Shown here: in pieces, positions 52,789-61,841 of the stretch
Position numbering within the stretch: the stretch's first letter is position 1
Layout: every line of letters starts with the position of its first letter
Source of the DNA: Candidatus Bathyarchaeia archaeon
Lineage (GTDB): Archaea; Thermoproteota; Bathyarchaeia; Bathyarchaeales; Bathyarchaeaceae
NCBI GenBank assembly: GCA_035283685.1
Contig: DATETJ010000011.1
Span: 95,994-159,993, forward strand
Direction of reading: 5' to 3'
Length of the DNA stretch: 64,000 nt
Position numbers and translations under genes: made by a program
Notes under the pieces: model-generated
Database searches by the model: none
What the model was told of the DNA's origin: nothing
The model's input: the letters and a program-made list of their open reading frames with translations, nothing else

Positions 52789-53627
52789 TCCTCAAGGATT
52801 CGGTATTGAACCTCGATCAAATCTCCGTTTTCACTACAATTATTCTCTTCTATTACTATTGGTCTTCCCGTAGTCCGTGCGAGCGCCAAAGCGATAGAGC
52901 TGCATAAAGGGCAACCGATTCTCTTGCAGACGATCGGGAGCTTTCTTGCTTCTTTGCAGAGATCAGCGAAGATTGAGTTCTCTATTTGGACTTCAACCTT
53001 GTCATTTTTTACGCTAATCCGAAAGCCTCTGGCCATTTCCAAGCCTTCTATGAAAAGTCTAGGCAGATTGTTTTGCAGATAATCCAGTTTCACTTTGACG
53101 AAGTCGGCTCCAAGTTCCTCTTCATACAAGTTTACAAGGTCTATACCAAGTGGAATTATTATCATTCCTGACTGATTCAGCGCAGCTTTGTCTTCTTTGG
53201 ATGTTACGGGAATCGGAGAATCTTGGTTCTTTCTTGCCATTAACAACCTCCCGCCTTTTAGATCTTCAAGGCTTTCCGGTGGCAGGTATACGCCATCGCC
53301 TTCCAGTCTTAGGGCGCTAATTATTCCGTCTATAGCTGAGCACGATGAAATTGCCGTTGAGTTGAGGAGGCTGCTCTTCACGTATTTTGTTGGGCTTATG
53401 AAATGGAGAAGGGCACCCCAGAAAATCAAGGCTAGACCTACAAAATACGTAACGTTTGATGGGTAGAAGACCGACAAAACAAGTGCTGCGCAACCAAGTA
53501 GTAGAAGCCCGTATCCAGCAATTCGTGTAGGCTTACGTTTCTGTCTCCATAGCTCTCGCCTGAGCTTCTTGTTTTCGATCTGCAATTTCCGGGTCTTTTC
53601 AGCCAGATCTTCAACTTCAAGTGTCAT
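52785..53627 (-). CDS. Coiled-coil membrane protein with V4R-like domain
   Basis: A 280-residue protein: a coiled coil at residues 3-28 (VEDLAEKTRKLQIENKKLRR), two membrane helices around 35-80, then a soluble domain. The end reads RIGCPLCSSIALALARTTGR followed by PIVIEENNCSENGDLIEVQY, which resembles the C-terminal strands of V4R/4-vinyl-reductase ligand domains with their Cys and Gly-Asp. That resemblance is weak. It is 39 bases after the archaeosortase gene on the same strand. Function unknown. Confidence 0.6.
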   Translation of the reverse strand: MTLEVEDLAEKTRKLQIENKKLRRELWRQKRKPTRIAGYGLLLLGCAALVLSVFYPSNVTYFVGLALIFWGALLHFISPTKYVKSSLLNSTAISSCSAIDGIISALRLEGDGVYLPPESLEDLKGGRLLMARKNQDSPIPVTSKEDKAALNQSGMIIIPLGIDLVNLYEEELGADFVKVKLDYLQNNLPRLFIEGLEMARGFRISVKNDKVEVQIENSIFADLCKEARKLPIVCKRIGCPLCSSIALALARTTGRPIVIEENNCSENGDLIEVQYRILED

Positions 53628-53666
53628 TTTTCTCTTTCTCTCAATACTTGGCCTGATATGCGCGCA

Positions 53667-55751
53667 TCAACCTGCCCGCTGAAAAGGGACTTGGCTTTTC
53701 CATATGAGTATGGGTTCATCTTCCTGGCTTGTCAGTTGCCTTTTGACAAGACCAGCCTTTTCTGCCTTGCTGAGTGTCTCAAAGAGTAGATCTAGTTCTA
53801 TTGGTTCTTCGGTCAGCTTTTCATAAGTCGCAGCAATTTTGTCTAAAGTGGATTTTCCTGTCTTGTCACTTTCATAAACAGCTTTCAGAGCAAGTTTCTC
53901 TCTTTCCGAAGTTAGTCGTTCAAATGCTACAAAGTTAGATCTCCTTTTTCTTCGTGTTACTATGGCTTGAAGTACCAGAACACTTCCAAGACAGAAAGCG
54001 GTTGTCATCATCAGAGTTTTGCCGTACTCGGGAACAATAGGCGCGATCCATGAGTGACTCTTGGTGTATTGCCACTTGTTGACGACTTCCTGTCCTAAAG
54101 GAACTAGCAGGCTTTTAGCTTTCGCGGAATCTTCTGGCGTGATTATTGTTAGAAGGCTTGTTTTTACGTATCTTTCTTCGAACGTGGAGCCCATGTCAAA
54201 TAGCACTTTCTCGTACCAATATAGGACGGCTTGCGTCAGGTTTGATCCTACGTATTGAAAGACAAAGAAGCGTCCAATCACTGGCGGGTCCTGCAGGAGT
54301 TGGACATCTGCAAGATCCAACTGATTCACTCGAGGCTGCAACCCGAATTCCAATCGCAACGTGTACAGGCAATATTCCCAGCCGTGAAGTTCAGACAATG
54401 AATCGCCTATTTCTATCGATACCCAAGTCGTGATTTGTTCCGTTTTTCTGGGAATGTATACATACAAAAGCGCAACGTCACGACCCGCTGCTCTCTCAAA
54501 TTCCCTGTCTCGATAAGCAAATACGAGTTTATGTCCTTGAACATCCGGAAGAACATCCGGACTCGTCTTCTCGCCACCGGGATATAGAATGGATACTTGC
54601 ATGGTTTCGCCGAGAGAAAAAATGGGCACCTGCACATACAGGATCAAAATCGAGCAAACAAGAAGAATGAGGGTTTTGTACCAGTCTCGATTTGTAGACC
54701 TCCGAATTCTGTTTCCAAGGAGTTTCCCACAGCTTAGGCAAAGGAATTGTGCTTTCAAGTCGCGTAGATGATGTTCACATTGCGAAGTTCTGACATCTTT
54801 GACGAAGATTTTCGTCTTGAACATCTTTTCCACTGTGAGCAAAAAGACAAAGCTTCCCGCCAAGATCAGAATCCAGCCCCCAAACAATTCGAAAACTCGC
54901 ATCCCGATTTCAGAACCAAACTGATAACCTATCAAGGCGATAACGATTATGCGAACTATGTTGAGGGCATATATGAGGGGAAAACCAATTAGAAACATTA
55001 CTGGTTTCTTCCAAGTCCTCCCTCTCACAATATAAGCAATGAATAAGGCAAAGATGGAAAAGGTCATGATTGAATAGATGCCAGAGCATGCGATGTCTAT
55101 TGTTACGAAGAAAGGGGAATTGTCAGGCTTTTGAAGAACTATGATCGGGGCTCCGTACTCAGCAACTAGAGTTATCGGCAAGCCGATACCTTTGAGGGTC
55201 GTGTAGACGGCTTGGGAAGTGATTGTTGACAGCGTTGTACCCGCTGCGAGGAGAGCTTCCACGGGGAGTGGTATTATGAAGAAAAGAAGTGCCACTGCGA
55301 ACATCAGAGCCTTTAGCGTTTCCTTGTTGAATACAATCAGCAAGCATCCGGCTAAGAATAGCGGAAGTGAGATTAAATGATATTGAAGTGGATAAAACGT
55401 GTAGGAACCATTCCAGTATAGTAAGAAGGACAGGACTAATAATAGTCCACCTATGATTTCCTCCTTGGCATTTGCCCTCGTAGCTGTACTGGTTTCTCTA
55501 AAAGACGCAGCAGCTGCCAAAACCTTCCTTTTCCTATATATTAGGTAGCTTATGAGGAAAGGAATTAGGATTATGTAGCTGGTTGGTTCATAACGCATTG
55601 CTTCACCTGATACCATGATAATATCCGGATGATAGACAATCAACGCTGCCGCTAGTATCACAATTGCTTTTACAGTCATCGTCATTCTGCTGAGTTTCTC
55701 GCGCAGAAGAAGTAAGATGCTCATTTCAGCTTCGCCAAACCTTATCAGCAA
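53667..55751 (-). CDS. Archaeosortase fused to EpsI-like domain
   Basis: A 694-residue multi-pass protein. Residues 30-310 form an exosortase/archaeosortase domain: nucleophile Cys222 in DIACSGIYSIMTF, Arg267 in LNIVRIIV, and Arg285 in GMRVFELFGG as the third catalytic residue, as in ArtA-type enzymes. Around 325-350 are two CxxH/CxxC-like pairs (CEHHLRDLKAQFLCLSCGK). A soluble extracytoplasmic EpsI-like region (about 380-570) and a helix follow, then a winged-helix-like tail. It should cut C-terminal sorting tails and transfer proteins to a lipid or glycan. Alternative start ATG 55724. Confidence 0.85.
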   Translation of the reverse strand: MLIRFGEAEMSILLLLREKLSRMTMTVKAIVILAAALIVYHPDIIMVSGEAMRYEPTSYIILIPFLISYLIYRKRKVLAAAASFRETSTATRANAKEEIIGGLLLVLSFLLYWNGSYTFYPLQYHLISLPLFLAGCLLIVFNKETLKALMFAVALLFFIIPLPVEALLAAGTTLSTITSQAVYTTLKGIGLPITLVAEYGAPIIVLQKPDNSPFFVTIDIACSGIYSIMTFSIFALFIAYIVRGRTWKKPVMFLIGFPLIYALNIVRIIVIALIGYQFGSEIGMRVFELFGGWILILAGSFVFLLTVEKMFKTKIFVKDVRTSQCEHHLRDLKAQFLCLSCGKLLGNRIRRSTNRDWYKTLILLVCSILILYVQVPIFSLGETMQVSILYPGGEKTSPDVLPDVQGHKLVFAYRDREFERAAGRDVALLYVYIPRKTEQITTWVSIEIGDSLSELHGWEYCLYTLRLEFGLQPRVNQLDLADVQLLQDPPVIGRFFVFQYVGSNLTQAVLYWYEKVLFDMGSTFEERYVKTSLLTIITPEDSAKAKSLLVPLGQEVVNKWQYTKSHSWIAPIVPEYGKTLMMTTAFCLGSVLVLQAIVTRRKRRSNFVAFERLTSEREKLALKAVYESDKTGKSTLDKIAATYEKLTEEPIELDLLFETLSKAEKAGLVKRQLTSQEDEPILIWKSQVPFQRAG

Positions 55752-55869
55752 ATAGGGTTTCCCACTAGATCATTGTATTTGTGAAGAACAAACAGACGAT
55801 AACGTTTATTATATCTTAATACAACGTATAGTTCTTGATACTGGGAATTAGTTTACTCGGTATTGATGG

Positions 55870-57267
55870 GTGTCGCGCACGCGTATGAGTGGTCATCAAG
55901 CAATGAGGCGATCGCTTCCTTCTATTATGCTTTCTTTGCTTCTGCTCCTTGTTCCAACTGCAATGATACAAATCCTTGCTTCGCAGACTTCAGAATCCAC
56001 GATTTCATCCACTGGAATGATTGGATCAGGCCAAGGACTCCCTTGGCTACATGTTGAGGGTCAATACGTTGTAGATGACCTTGGCAATCGTGTTGCCTGG
56101 CGGGGAGCGGGATTGGATTATACTGCGTATAACTTTGGGTGGGACCGTTTCAGAGGGTACATTCGAACATTGAAAGGTAGAGGTCTTAACATGGTCCGAC
56201 TCGCGTTCTGTGTTCCTGGGCACAGAATTCAGCAAACTGAATATGATCCGGCTAAGATGGATATGGCTCTGAGCATTGTTGAAGAGTACGGCATGTACGC
56301 AATTCTTGATTCACACCATTATTGGGCAACAGAAGAGGTTGAAGGATGGGACGACGTAGTGCCAAAGTATAAAGATGAGTGGATTGCCACTTGGGTGGAC
56401 ATTGCCACCCGCTACAGAGATCGCCCCTCGATAGCTGCTTATGAACTAATCAACGAAGGCTTGGGACCACATGACGAGCTGCTTGCCGTCTTAATCGAAG
56501 GCATGAATGCCATTAGATCCGTAGACCCAAATCACATGTTTGTTGTCTTTGAATGGAGAAATACAGAATGGCAAATAGCTGAGAACTTCACGGTTTGGAA
56601 ACCAAGAGACAAGCAGCCCAATACCGTCTATGCATTACATCATTGGTGGACGGCTTATAGAAATAGCATTGAACCCAAATATCCTGAATATGACCCAACC
56701 AGATACGTGAACGAGTCCGCGATGGCTTACGGCAATGCTGCTGAATATGTTAATGGGGCAATGGCGTATCGCAGATTCATGAACGCTCCTGTGTGGCTTG
56801 GGGAATTCGGAGCCTACGACCGTGACATCGCACATGCCAATATGGCAGAAACCAAAGAGATCATAAGGTTAGCTGAAAGTCAGTCTTTAGGTTGGAGCGT
56901 CTGGCAAATGGAAGTAAACTATGATTGGGATTGGCTTGTGCCCGCTCCTTACACGAACCCATATTTCGGAGACCCCCAACCTTTTGCCCCGAAACCTTTT
57001 GACATGCGAACCAAGATCGTTGATTCATATGAAATTTTCAGGCTAGATCCATCGTTCATATGGCTCCGCAATAATGGCGCCAACGTAACCCTGAAAGACC
57101 CAATGAAAATTAGGGTAGTGATTTGGGAAGGTTGGCCAGGATTGGGAACACTCCTAAGCGATGAAATCGTGACTGTAATCGACACCACAACAGTCGTCAA
57201 CAGATTTCCGGAAGGACAGACCGGATTGGACGTGAGACATACTCAAATCCGTCCATATGGCATCTAA
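55870..57267 (+). CDS. Secreted GH5 glycoside hydrolase
   Basis: A 465-residue exported enzyme. The N-terminus has a hydrophobic signal segment (SLPSIMLSLLLLLVPTAM); start may be GTG 55870 or ATG 55885. The (beta/alpha)8 barrel is of GH5 type: VAWRGAGLDYT, NMVRLAFCVPG, ILDSHHYW, the acid/base Glu in YELINEGLG, ALHHWW, and nucleophile Glu in VWLGEFGAYD, with WSVWQMEV in the eighth strand. The acid/base motif is NEG where most have NEP. Likely substrate is a beta-glucan or mannan. The C-terminal 60 residues (NNGANVTL) may be a small accessory domain. Confidence 0.88.
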   Translation: MSRTRMSGHQAMRRSLPSIMLSLLLLLVPTAMIQILASQTSESTISSTGMIGSGQGLPWLHVEGQYVVDDLGNRVAWRGAGLDYTAYNFGWDRFRGYIRTLKGRGLNMVRLAFCVPGHRIQQTEYDPAKMDMALSIVEEYGMYAILDSHHYWATEEVEGWDDVVPKYKDEWIATWVDIATRYRDRPSIAAYELINEGLGPHDELLAVLIEGMNAIRSVDPNHMFVVFEWRNTEWQIAENFTVWKPRDKQPNTVYALHHWWTAYRNSIEPKYPEYDPTRYVNESAMAYGNAAEYVNGAMAYRRFMNAPVWLGEFGAYDRDIAHANMAETKEIIRLAESQSLGWSVWQMEVNYDWDWLVPAPYTNPYFGDPQPFAPKPFDMRTKIVDSYEIFRLDPSFIWLRNNGANVTLKDPMKIRVVIWEGWPGLGTLLSDEIVTVIDTTTVVNRFPEGQTGLDVRHTQIRPYGI

Positions 57268-57423
57268 GGTTCATGCAATGAGTGCTCACAAACTAGATGC
57301 CGAGTCTGAGTTATTCTTCCTGCGCCTTCTGGACCAAAAAAAGATGAAACGTGATCGCAACACGGGATTCAATCTGTCATCCTAGATCGAGACACCGAGC
57401 AAGTACTTTAAAGCAATCGAGGG

Positions 57424-58404
57424 CTAACTGCTTAACCTGACGTCTTTGGTTAGCCCACGCGAATCACTCGAGGTTAACATTGCTTCAAGTAACCAGAGAA
57501 ACCTTCTTAACTTAAGTCTGCACAGAAGCCTGACTCTAATTGAGAGATCTACTTTTGAAGACATATGCAATTTGAGAATTTCTTGCAAAATGACAGAAAG
57601 CTCTGCGATTCTCAACGATGCCGATGGAACGTCACTTCCGAAATATCCGCGTAGGAAGGCATTCCTCAATAGCGCCAGTCGTTGCATACTCCTCTTGGAT
57701 ACAAGAACTGAAGCATACATACTAACGAGGAAAGTCGCGAGGTCGTAATACGCTGGACCTTCGAATGATTTCTCCAAGTCTAGGAATATGAATATGTTGT
57801 CGGAAAACCGCATGTGTGTGAAGTAAGCTTCTCCATGTAGCCTAACGACTCGCAGCACATTTTCGCAAATATCAACGCTTTTCATAACTTGCAGAATGGT
57901 AGATGTATCATCAGGGCTTAGCACGCCATAATCGCGAAGTGTGTTGACCATCTCCTTTACACTGTCTACTAGGCTTTTCTTCGAAGTGGTAATGTTGCTG
58001 TGTAGGGTAATGGGGATTATGTCATGAAATTCACGTAGCGCATGGCCAAGATGAAAAAATGTATTAAGGGTTTCAGAAGTTCCGAACATCAAGAAGCTGT
58101 GTGTTGAGGGCTCCAGCTCGTTTCCTTTCACATATTCCATTAAAATAGCAGACTGTTCACCTTTTTCAACAAGATTAAGCGTTTGTGGCACATCGAAAGT
58201 CTGTGGTTGCATATTCTTGATGGCATTAAGTACTAATCTTTCACGTTCAGCTGCATCGTGTGAGTCATAGACCTTCAGGAAATACCTCTCGCTTCTTGAA
58301 TACCATCTTCCTTCATGTGCCCTGAACAGAGTTCTCCCAGTTCGAACCAGATGGAAAAAAAGACGGAGCGGGTCAAAAGAGTTCGCATTCTTCAACATTA
58401 TCAA
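57424..58404 (-). CDS. Kinase-like protein with altered HGD motif
   Basis: A 326-residue protein of the aminoglycoside-phosphotransferase/choline-kinase fold. The N-lobe (ERYFLKVYDS with Lys, ILMEYVKGNEL hinge) is normal. The catalytic loop reads LHGEAYFTHMRFSDN, with Glu replacing the catalytic Asp of HGD and no Asn after it, while the metal Asp is in FIFLDLEKSFEGP. It could be a divergent kinase or inactive. It lies in the glycan cluster, where such proteins may phosphorylate lipid or sugar carriers. Confidence 0.65.
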   Translation of the reverse strand: MIMLKNANSFDPLRLFFHLVRTGRTLFRAHEGRWYSRSERYFLKVYDSHDAAERERLVLNAIKNMQPQTFDVPQTLNLVEKGEQSAILMEYVKGNELEPSTHSFLMFGTSETLNTFFHLGHALREFHDIIPITLHSNITTSKKSLVDSVKEMVNTLRDYGVLSPDDTSTILQVMKSVDICENVLRVVRLHGEAYFTHMRFSDNIFIFLDLEKSFEGPAYYDLATFLVSMYASVLVSKRSMQRLALLRNAFLRGYFGSDVPSASLRIAELSVILQEILKLHMSSKVDLSIRVRLLCRLKLRRFLWLLEAMLTSSDSRGLTKDVRLSS

Positions 58405-58444
58405 TCCACAAAAGACTCAAGGGCACATGCGCGAATGATTGAAA

Positions 58445-59359
58445 TCACTGGTAATCACAAGAATTGGCAAACCTCAGGTTGCGTGGCCGCAGGCTTTGGG
58501 TGCGCGCGCAAGAACGAGAAATTTCGCCAAGTAAGTCTCTAAATAAACGTTGGTTGACGTACACGACATCCGCTTCAGGACTCGCGTCTCTTGAATACTC
58601 TTGAACATGAAAGAGTTGGAAGCCCGCTCTTTCAAACACGGGCCTCTCTTCTTCAAAAAGGGATTGACGTTCATACAATCTAATGTTTTGATTCCTAGAA
58701 ACAACGGATTCTACCTGAACAAAGAGAACGTTGCGGGCATATTTTCCCAGACTCTTGAAAACATCAAGATCACTTCCCTGAGCGTCAATTTTTACATAAT
58801 GAATAATAGTTTTCTTGAGACCGAGTAGTTCTATAACGGAACTCAAATGCAGGTTGTACACCTTCTCAATTCTCGTAAGGGTTTCGATTTTCCTTCCGAC
58901 AAACCACTTGTTATTTTTTTAATCAGAGAGGTGTGTGACATTCTCAACTCTCATTTTTTGCAGGCTATTGCATTGTGGGTCGTTGTAGATGTAGAAATCA
59001 TGGTAACCCTCTTCGCCGTTGGAAATGGCTGCCTGAAGAAATACTGAGAATGGAATTGGGTGATTATATCGGATCGGGTCGATCCCAATAGCAAGAATCG
59101 ATTTTGTGGGAAGGATGTTTTGGTAAAATGTCTTAAAGAAACCACCGTCGTAGCAACCAACGTCGACATATAAAAGAGATCGTGTTTTAATTTGATTTAG
59201 AATCTCAGCAATTATATCGAGTTGAGTCTTATTTCTCTTCAGAGGTAATACGAAAGTTGATTTCAAAACTCGAGCAACAGAAGGAAAACGGGCAAAAACA
59301 GCTTGCGCGCGCATGCTAAAGAATCTGAATATTTTCCTCTTCATGTGTCCATTATACAT
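58445..59359 (-). pseudogene. FkbM-type methyltransferase broken by one in-frame stop
   Basis: One gene in two pieces of the same reading frame. The N-terminal part (147 codons) has SLLYVDVGCYDGGFFKTFYQ (SAM motif I), then ends at TAA (58919-58921). The frame resumes at once with KNNKWFVGRKIETLTRIEKV and YVKIDAQGSDLDVFKSLGK, the typical FkbM continuation with its D-A-Q-G motif. So a single nonsense codon interrupts an otherwise full-length enzyme of 304 residues. Because frame is kept, a base substitution rather than an indel is likely. FkbM enzymes O-methylate sugars. Confidence 0.8.
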
Positions 59360-59534
59360 TGCGCCTCATTCCTGAGCAGTTAATGGAACGTTCTTTGGAT
59401 ATGCGCGCAAGTTTTCAACACTGCTAATCACGTGATTAACCGCAGTCAAAAAACCACCAGAGGTGTGTGTGCATACTTGACATTTCCGCTTGAAAGAATA
59501 CCACACGTTCGTGTTTCCAAGAAAGCTGAGGATT

Positions 59535-60440
59535 TCAGAGATTACCTAGGTACTTACTTAGACCCGTTTCCAGATTCATTGGATTGACGCCTAGCAAATG
59601 TTTCATCTTGCCTATGGCTGCAAGAGTGTTTTCCAAATAACTTACTGGTTTGGGAATGTAGGTGGGGGTAATATCTTTGTCTAAAAACTCATTAATCAAA
59701 GAAACTACTGAGTTGAATGTGTAAGCTCTTCCAGAACCTACGTTTACTACACCTTCAACGCTTCTTTCTGCAGACTTCTCAATCGATTTGACTACATCGT
59801 CTATGTATACGAAATCTCTCATTTGCTCCCCATCCCCGTATATGGTGGGTTTCTTTCCCCTAATCATGGAATCCAAAAACAGAGTTATCACACTCGCGAT
59901 CTCTCCTTTGTGGTCTTCACCAGGTCCATAACCTGCAAAGATTCGAAGACCAATAGAAGGAACCACCTCAGAATAATGACTGGCTATATGTTCACAGTTG
60001 AGCTTAGCTATGCCGTAAAGATTATTTGGAGCTGGGTTGCATTCTTCAGAATGAGGAAGAGGATTTCTTCCGTAGACACTACCTGATGAGGGATAGATTA
60101 TTTTCTTGATTCCTGCATCTTTCGCCCACTCGAGTATGTTTATGAATCCTATGATGGTGTCGCGAAACGCAGTTTTTGGGTTTCGGTTAAACAAGATTAC
60201 AGACGAAGGGGCTCCGAAATGGAAGACGTAATCAATGTGCGGCATTCTCTTGAATATTCCTGCGTTGGAAACATTGCATTTCAGAATTTCACATCTGGAA
60301 GGTATATTCTCCATTTTCCCTGTGGAGAAATCATCAACGACAACAATATTTGCCCTTTCTTTCACAAGCCATCTGATAAGATGTTGACCTATGAACCCTG
60401 CTCCACCAGTCACTAACACTGTCTGGCTGCTCCACCTCAT
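59535..60440 (-). CDS. NAD-dependent sugar epimerase/dehydratase
   Basis: A 301-residue extended short-chain dehydrogenase. The Rossmann motif is TGGAGFIGQHLI at residues 11-22, DDFSTGK binds the cofactor ribose, SSGSVYG and YGIAKLNCEH give the Ser and YxxxK catalytic residues, and GLRIFAGYGPG lies near the sugar pocket. It acts on a nucleotide sugar, as in UDP-glucose 4-epimerase or GDP/dTDP dehydratases. It belongs to the minus-strand glycan cluster. Confidence 0.92.
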   Translation of the reverse strand: MRWSSQTVLVTGGAGFIGQHLIRWLVKERANIVVVDDFSTGKMENIPSRCEILKCNVSNAGIFKRMPHIDYVFHFGAPSSVILFNRNPKTAFRDTIIGFINILEWAKDAGIKKIIYPSSGSVYGRNPLPHSEECNPAPNNLYGIAKLNCEHIASHYSEVVPSIGLRIFAGYGPGEDHKGEIASVITLFLDSMIRGKKPTIYGDGEQMRDFVYIDDVVKSIEKSAERSVEGVVNVGSGRAYTFNSVVSLINEFLDKDITPTYIPKPVSYLENTLAAIGKMKHLLGVNPMNLETGLSKYLGNL

Positions 60441-60626
60441 AGAAACACCTCACACATCAGTCCGTAAACTCGTGGCTATGCACACTTCCAGAAGTACTCC
60501 AAAGGTCGCGCTGGGTTTGACATAAGACCTCCACTTTAGTTCACAATGACAGACGACGTTTGAGAAACTCGTGTAGCACGCGCCATCGTGCACACGCTTT
60601 CTCCAGCTAGATCATGCGCTTTCGAT

Positions 60627-61712
60627 CTAACTGACTTTGTCAACCATGTTCAACCATAGTGAGAAGTTATCAAGAACTCTAGACATGTAGTTGTCGATAG
60701 GTTTGTAACGTATTGGAGTATTCTTCAAGAACGAAACAACATTACTGGTAATAGTGTAATAATCATGGCCTTCTATGTCTGCTCTTTTCAGAGAAGACAA
60801 TAGCCAATCGATGATGTATGATCCAAAGTACTCCTCTATAACGTCCTTTTCGAAATTGTGAGAATGCCTGTTGTGAACAGCTTGAGGTGGACCGAAAGTT
60901 ATTCTGTCATCCATTAAATCAACGATTTTCTTAAATATTAGACCTTGAGCTATGTCGTCGAATCGTCCTATTTTGATATTGTTGATATACTCTCCCATGG
61001 GAAACTCGTACTGGCATGGAAGTGTTTCTAAGTGAAATGAAACATTCTGAACTGTGTAGGAAATAAACTGTTCCTTTCCAACCATTAGTGGTTTTAGTTT
61101 CTTTTCGTGAACATTAATATCCGGATAAGATAGGTGATCAATAGCGCAAATGTCTGGGCTCTTGCTCCACAATCCGATGTTAGACACCACTCTTTTGCGC
61201 TCATTTTTGAACGAGTACCGCAGTTTCATTCTACTCATGATTGGAAATCCTCGGACAAACACCCTTTCTTTGAGATTCAGAAAATCACACTGATTGATAT
61301 AAGCAACATTATTCTCGACAGATTGGAGGTTTCTAGTTTTCCCCACTTCATGCATTGAGAAGAAGTCCTCATCCTTCTTTGGGAAATTGTCATCATCCAT
61401 TATTATTATGTTGTCTGCTCCTTCTTGAGCTGCTCTCAAGAATCCTATGATTCTTCTTTGATAATTGTTTTCTTTGAATATGAAGTTGTATCTAGATCCG
61501 AATTCCGCTTTAACATAATCCTTTTGTTCTCCAATTGACCAGATCGACAGGTTCGGGATTTCACTCAGAGTCTTCTTACATTCATCTGTGGGGGTCTTAT
61601 TATCTCCTACAAATACAAAGTCGATCTTATGACCGTGAGAAACAGCATTCTGATAGAGATCTATTACGTTCATTGGCACGGTGATGGCGGTAACTACAAC
61701 AAATGCTCTCAT
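60627..61712 (-). CDS. GT75-like glycosyltransferase family protein
   Basis: A 361-residue protein with a GT-A-like core: KIDFVFVGDNKTP, RIIGFLRAAQEGADNIIIMD and the metal motif DDDNFPKKDEDFF. The DDDxFP signature and overall plan recall reversibly glycosylated polypeptides and related UDP-sugar mutases (GT75) and STELLO-type proteins. The rest (YINQCDFLNL, VRGFPIMSR) fits. Exact enzyme is uncertain. Located between glycosyltransferase and epimerase genes. Confidence 0.65.
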   Translation of the reverse strand: MRAFVVVTAITVPMNVIDLYQNAVSHGHKIDFVFVGDNKTPTDECKKTLSEIPNLSIWSIGEQKDYVKAEFGSRYNFIFKENNYQRRIIGFLRAAQEGADNIIIMDDDNFPKKDEDFFSMHEVGKTRNLQSVENNVAYINQCDFLNLKERVFVRGFPIMSRMKLRYSFKNERKRVVSNIGLWSKSPDICAIDHLSYPDINVHEKKLKPLMVGKEQFISYTVQNVSFHLETLPCQYEFPMGEYINNIKIGRFDDIAQGLIFKKIVDLMDDRITFGPPQAVHNRHSHNFEKDVIEEYFGSYIIDWLLSSLKRADIEGHDYYTITSNVVSFLKNTPIRYKPIDNYMSRVLDNFSLWLNMVDKVS

Positions 61713-61841
61713 TTGTTCAATACTTCCTTAAATTCCAATATGATGCAGTATTCCATTCTGATGAGTCGTGCAAGCTTGTGAGACATGTGAGAACAAAGTT
61801 TCAATCATCGTGCGGACACCTGGAATGCGGTGAAGAATCAA

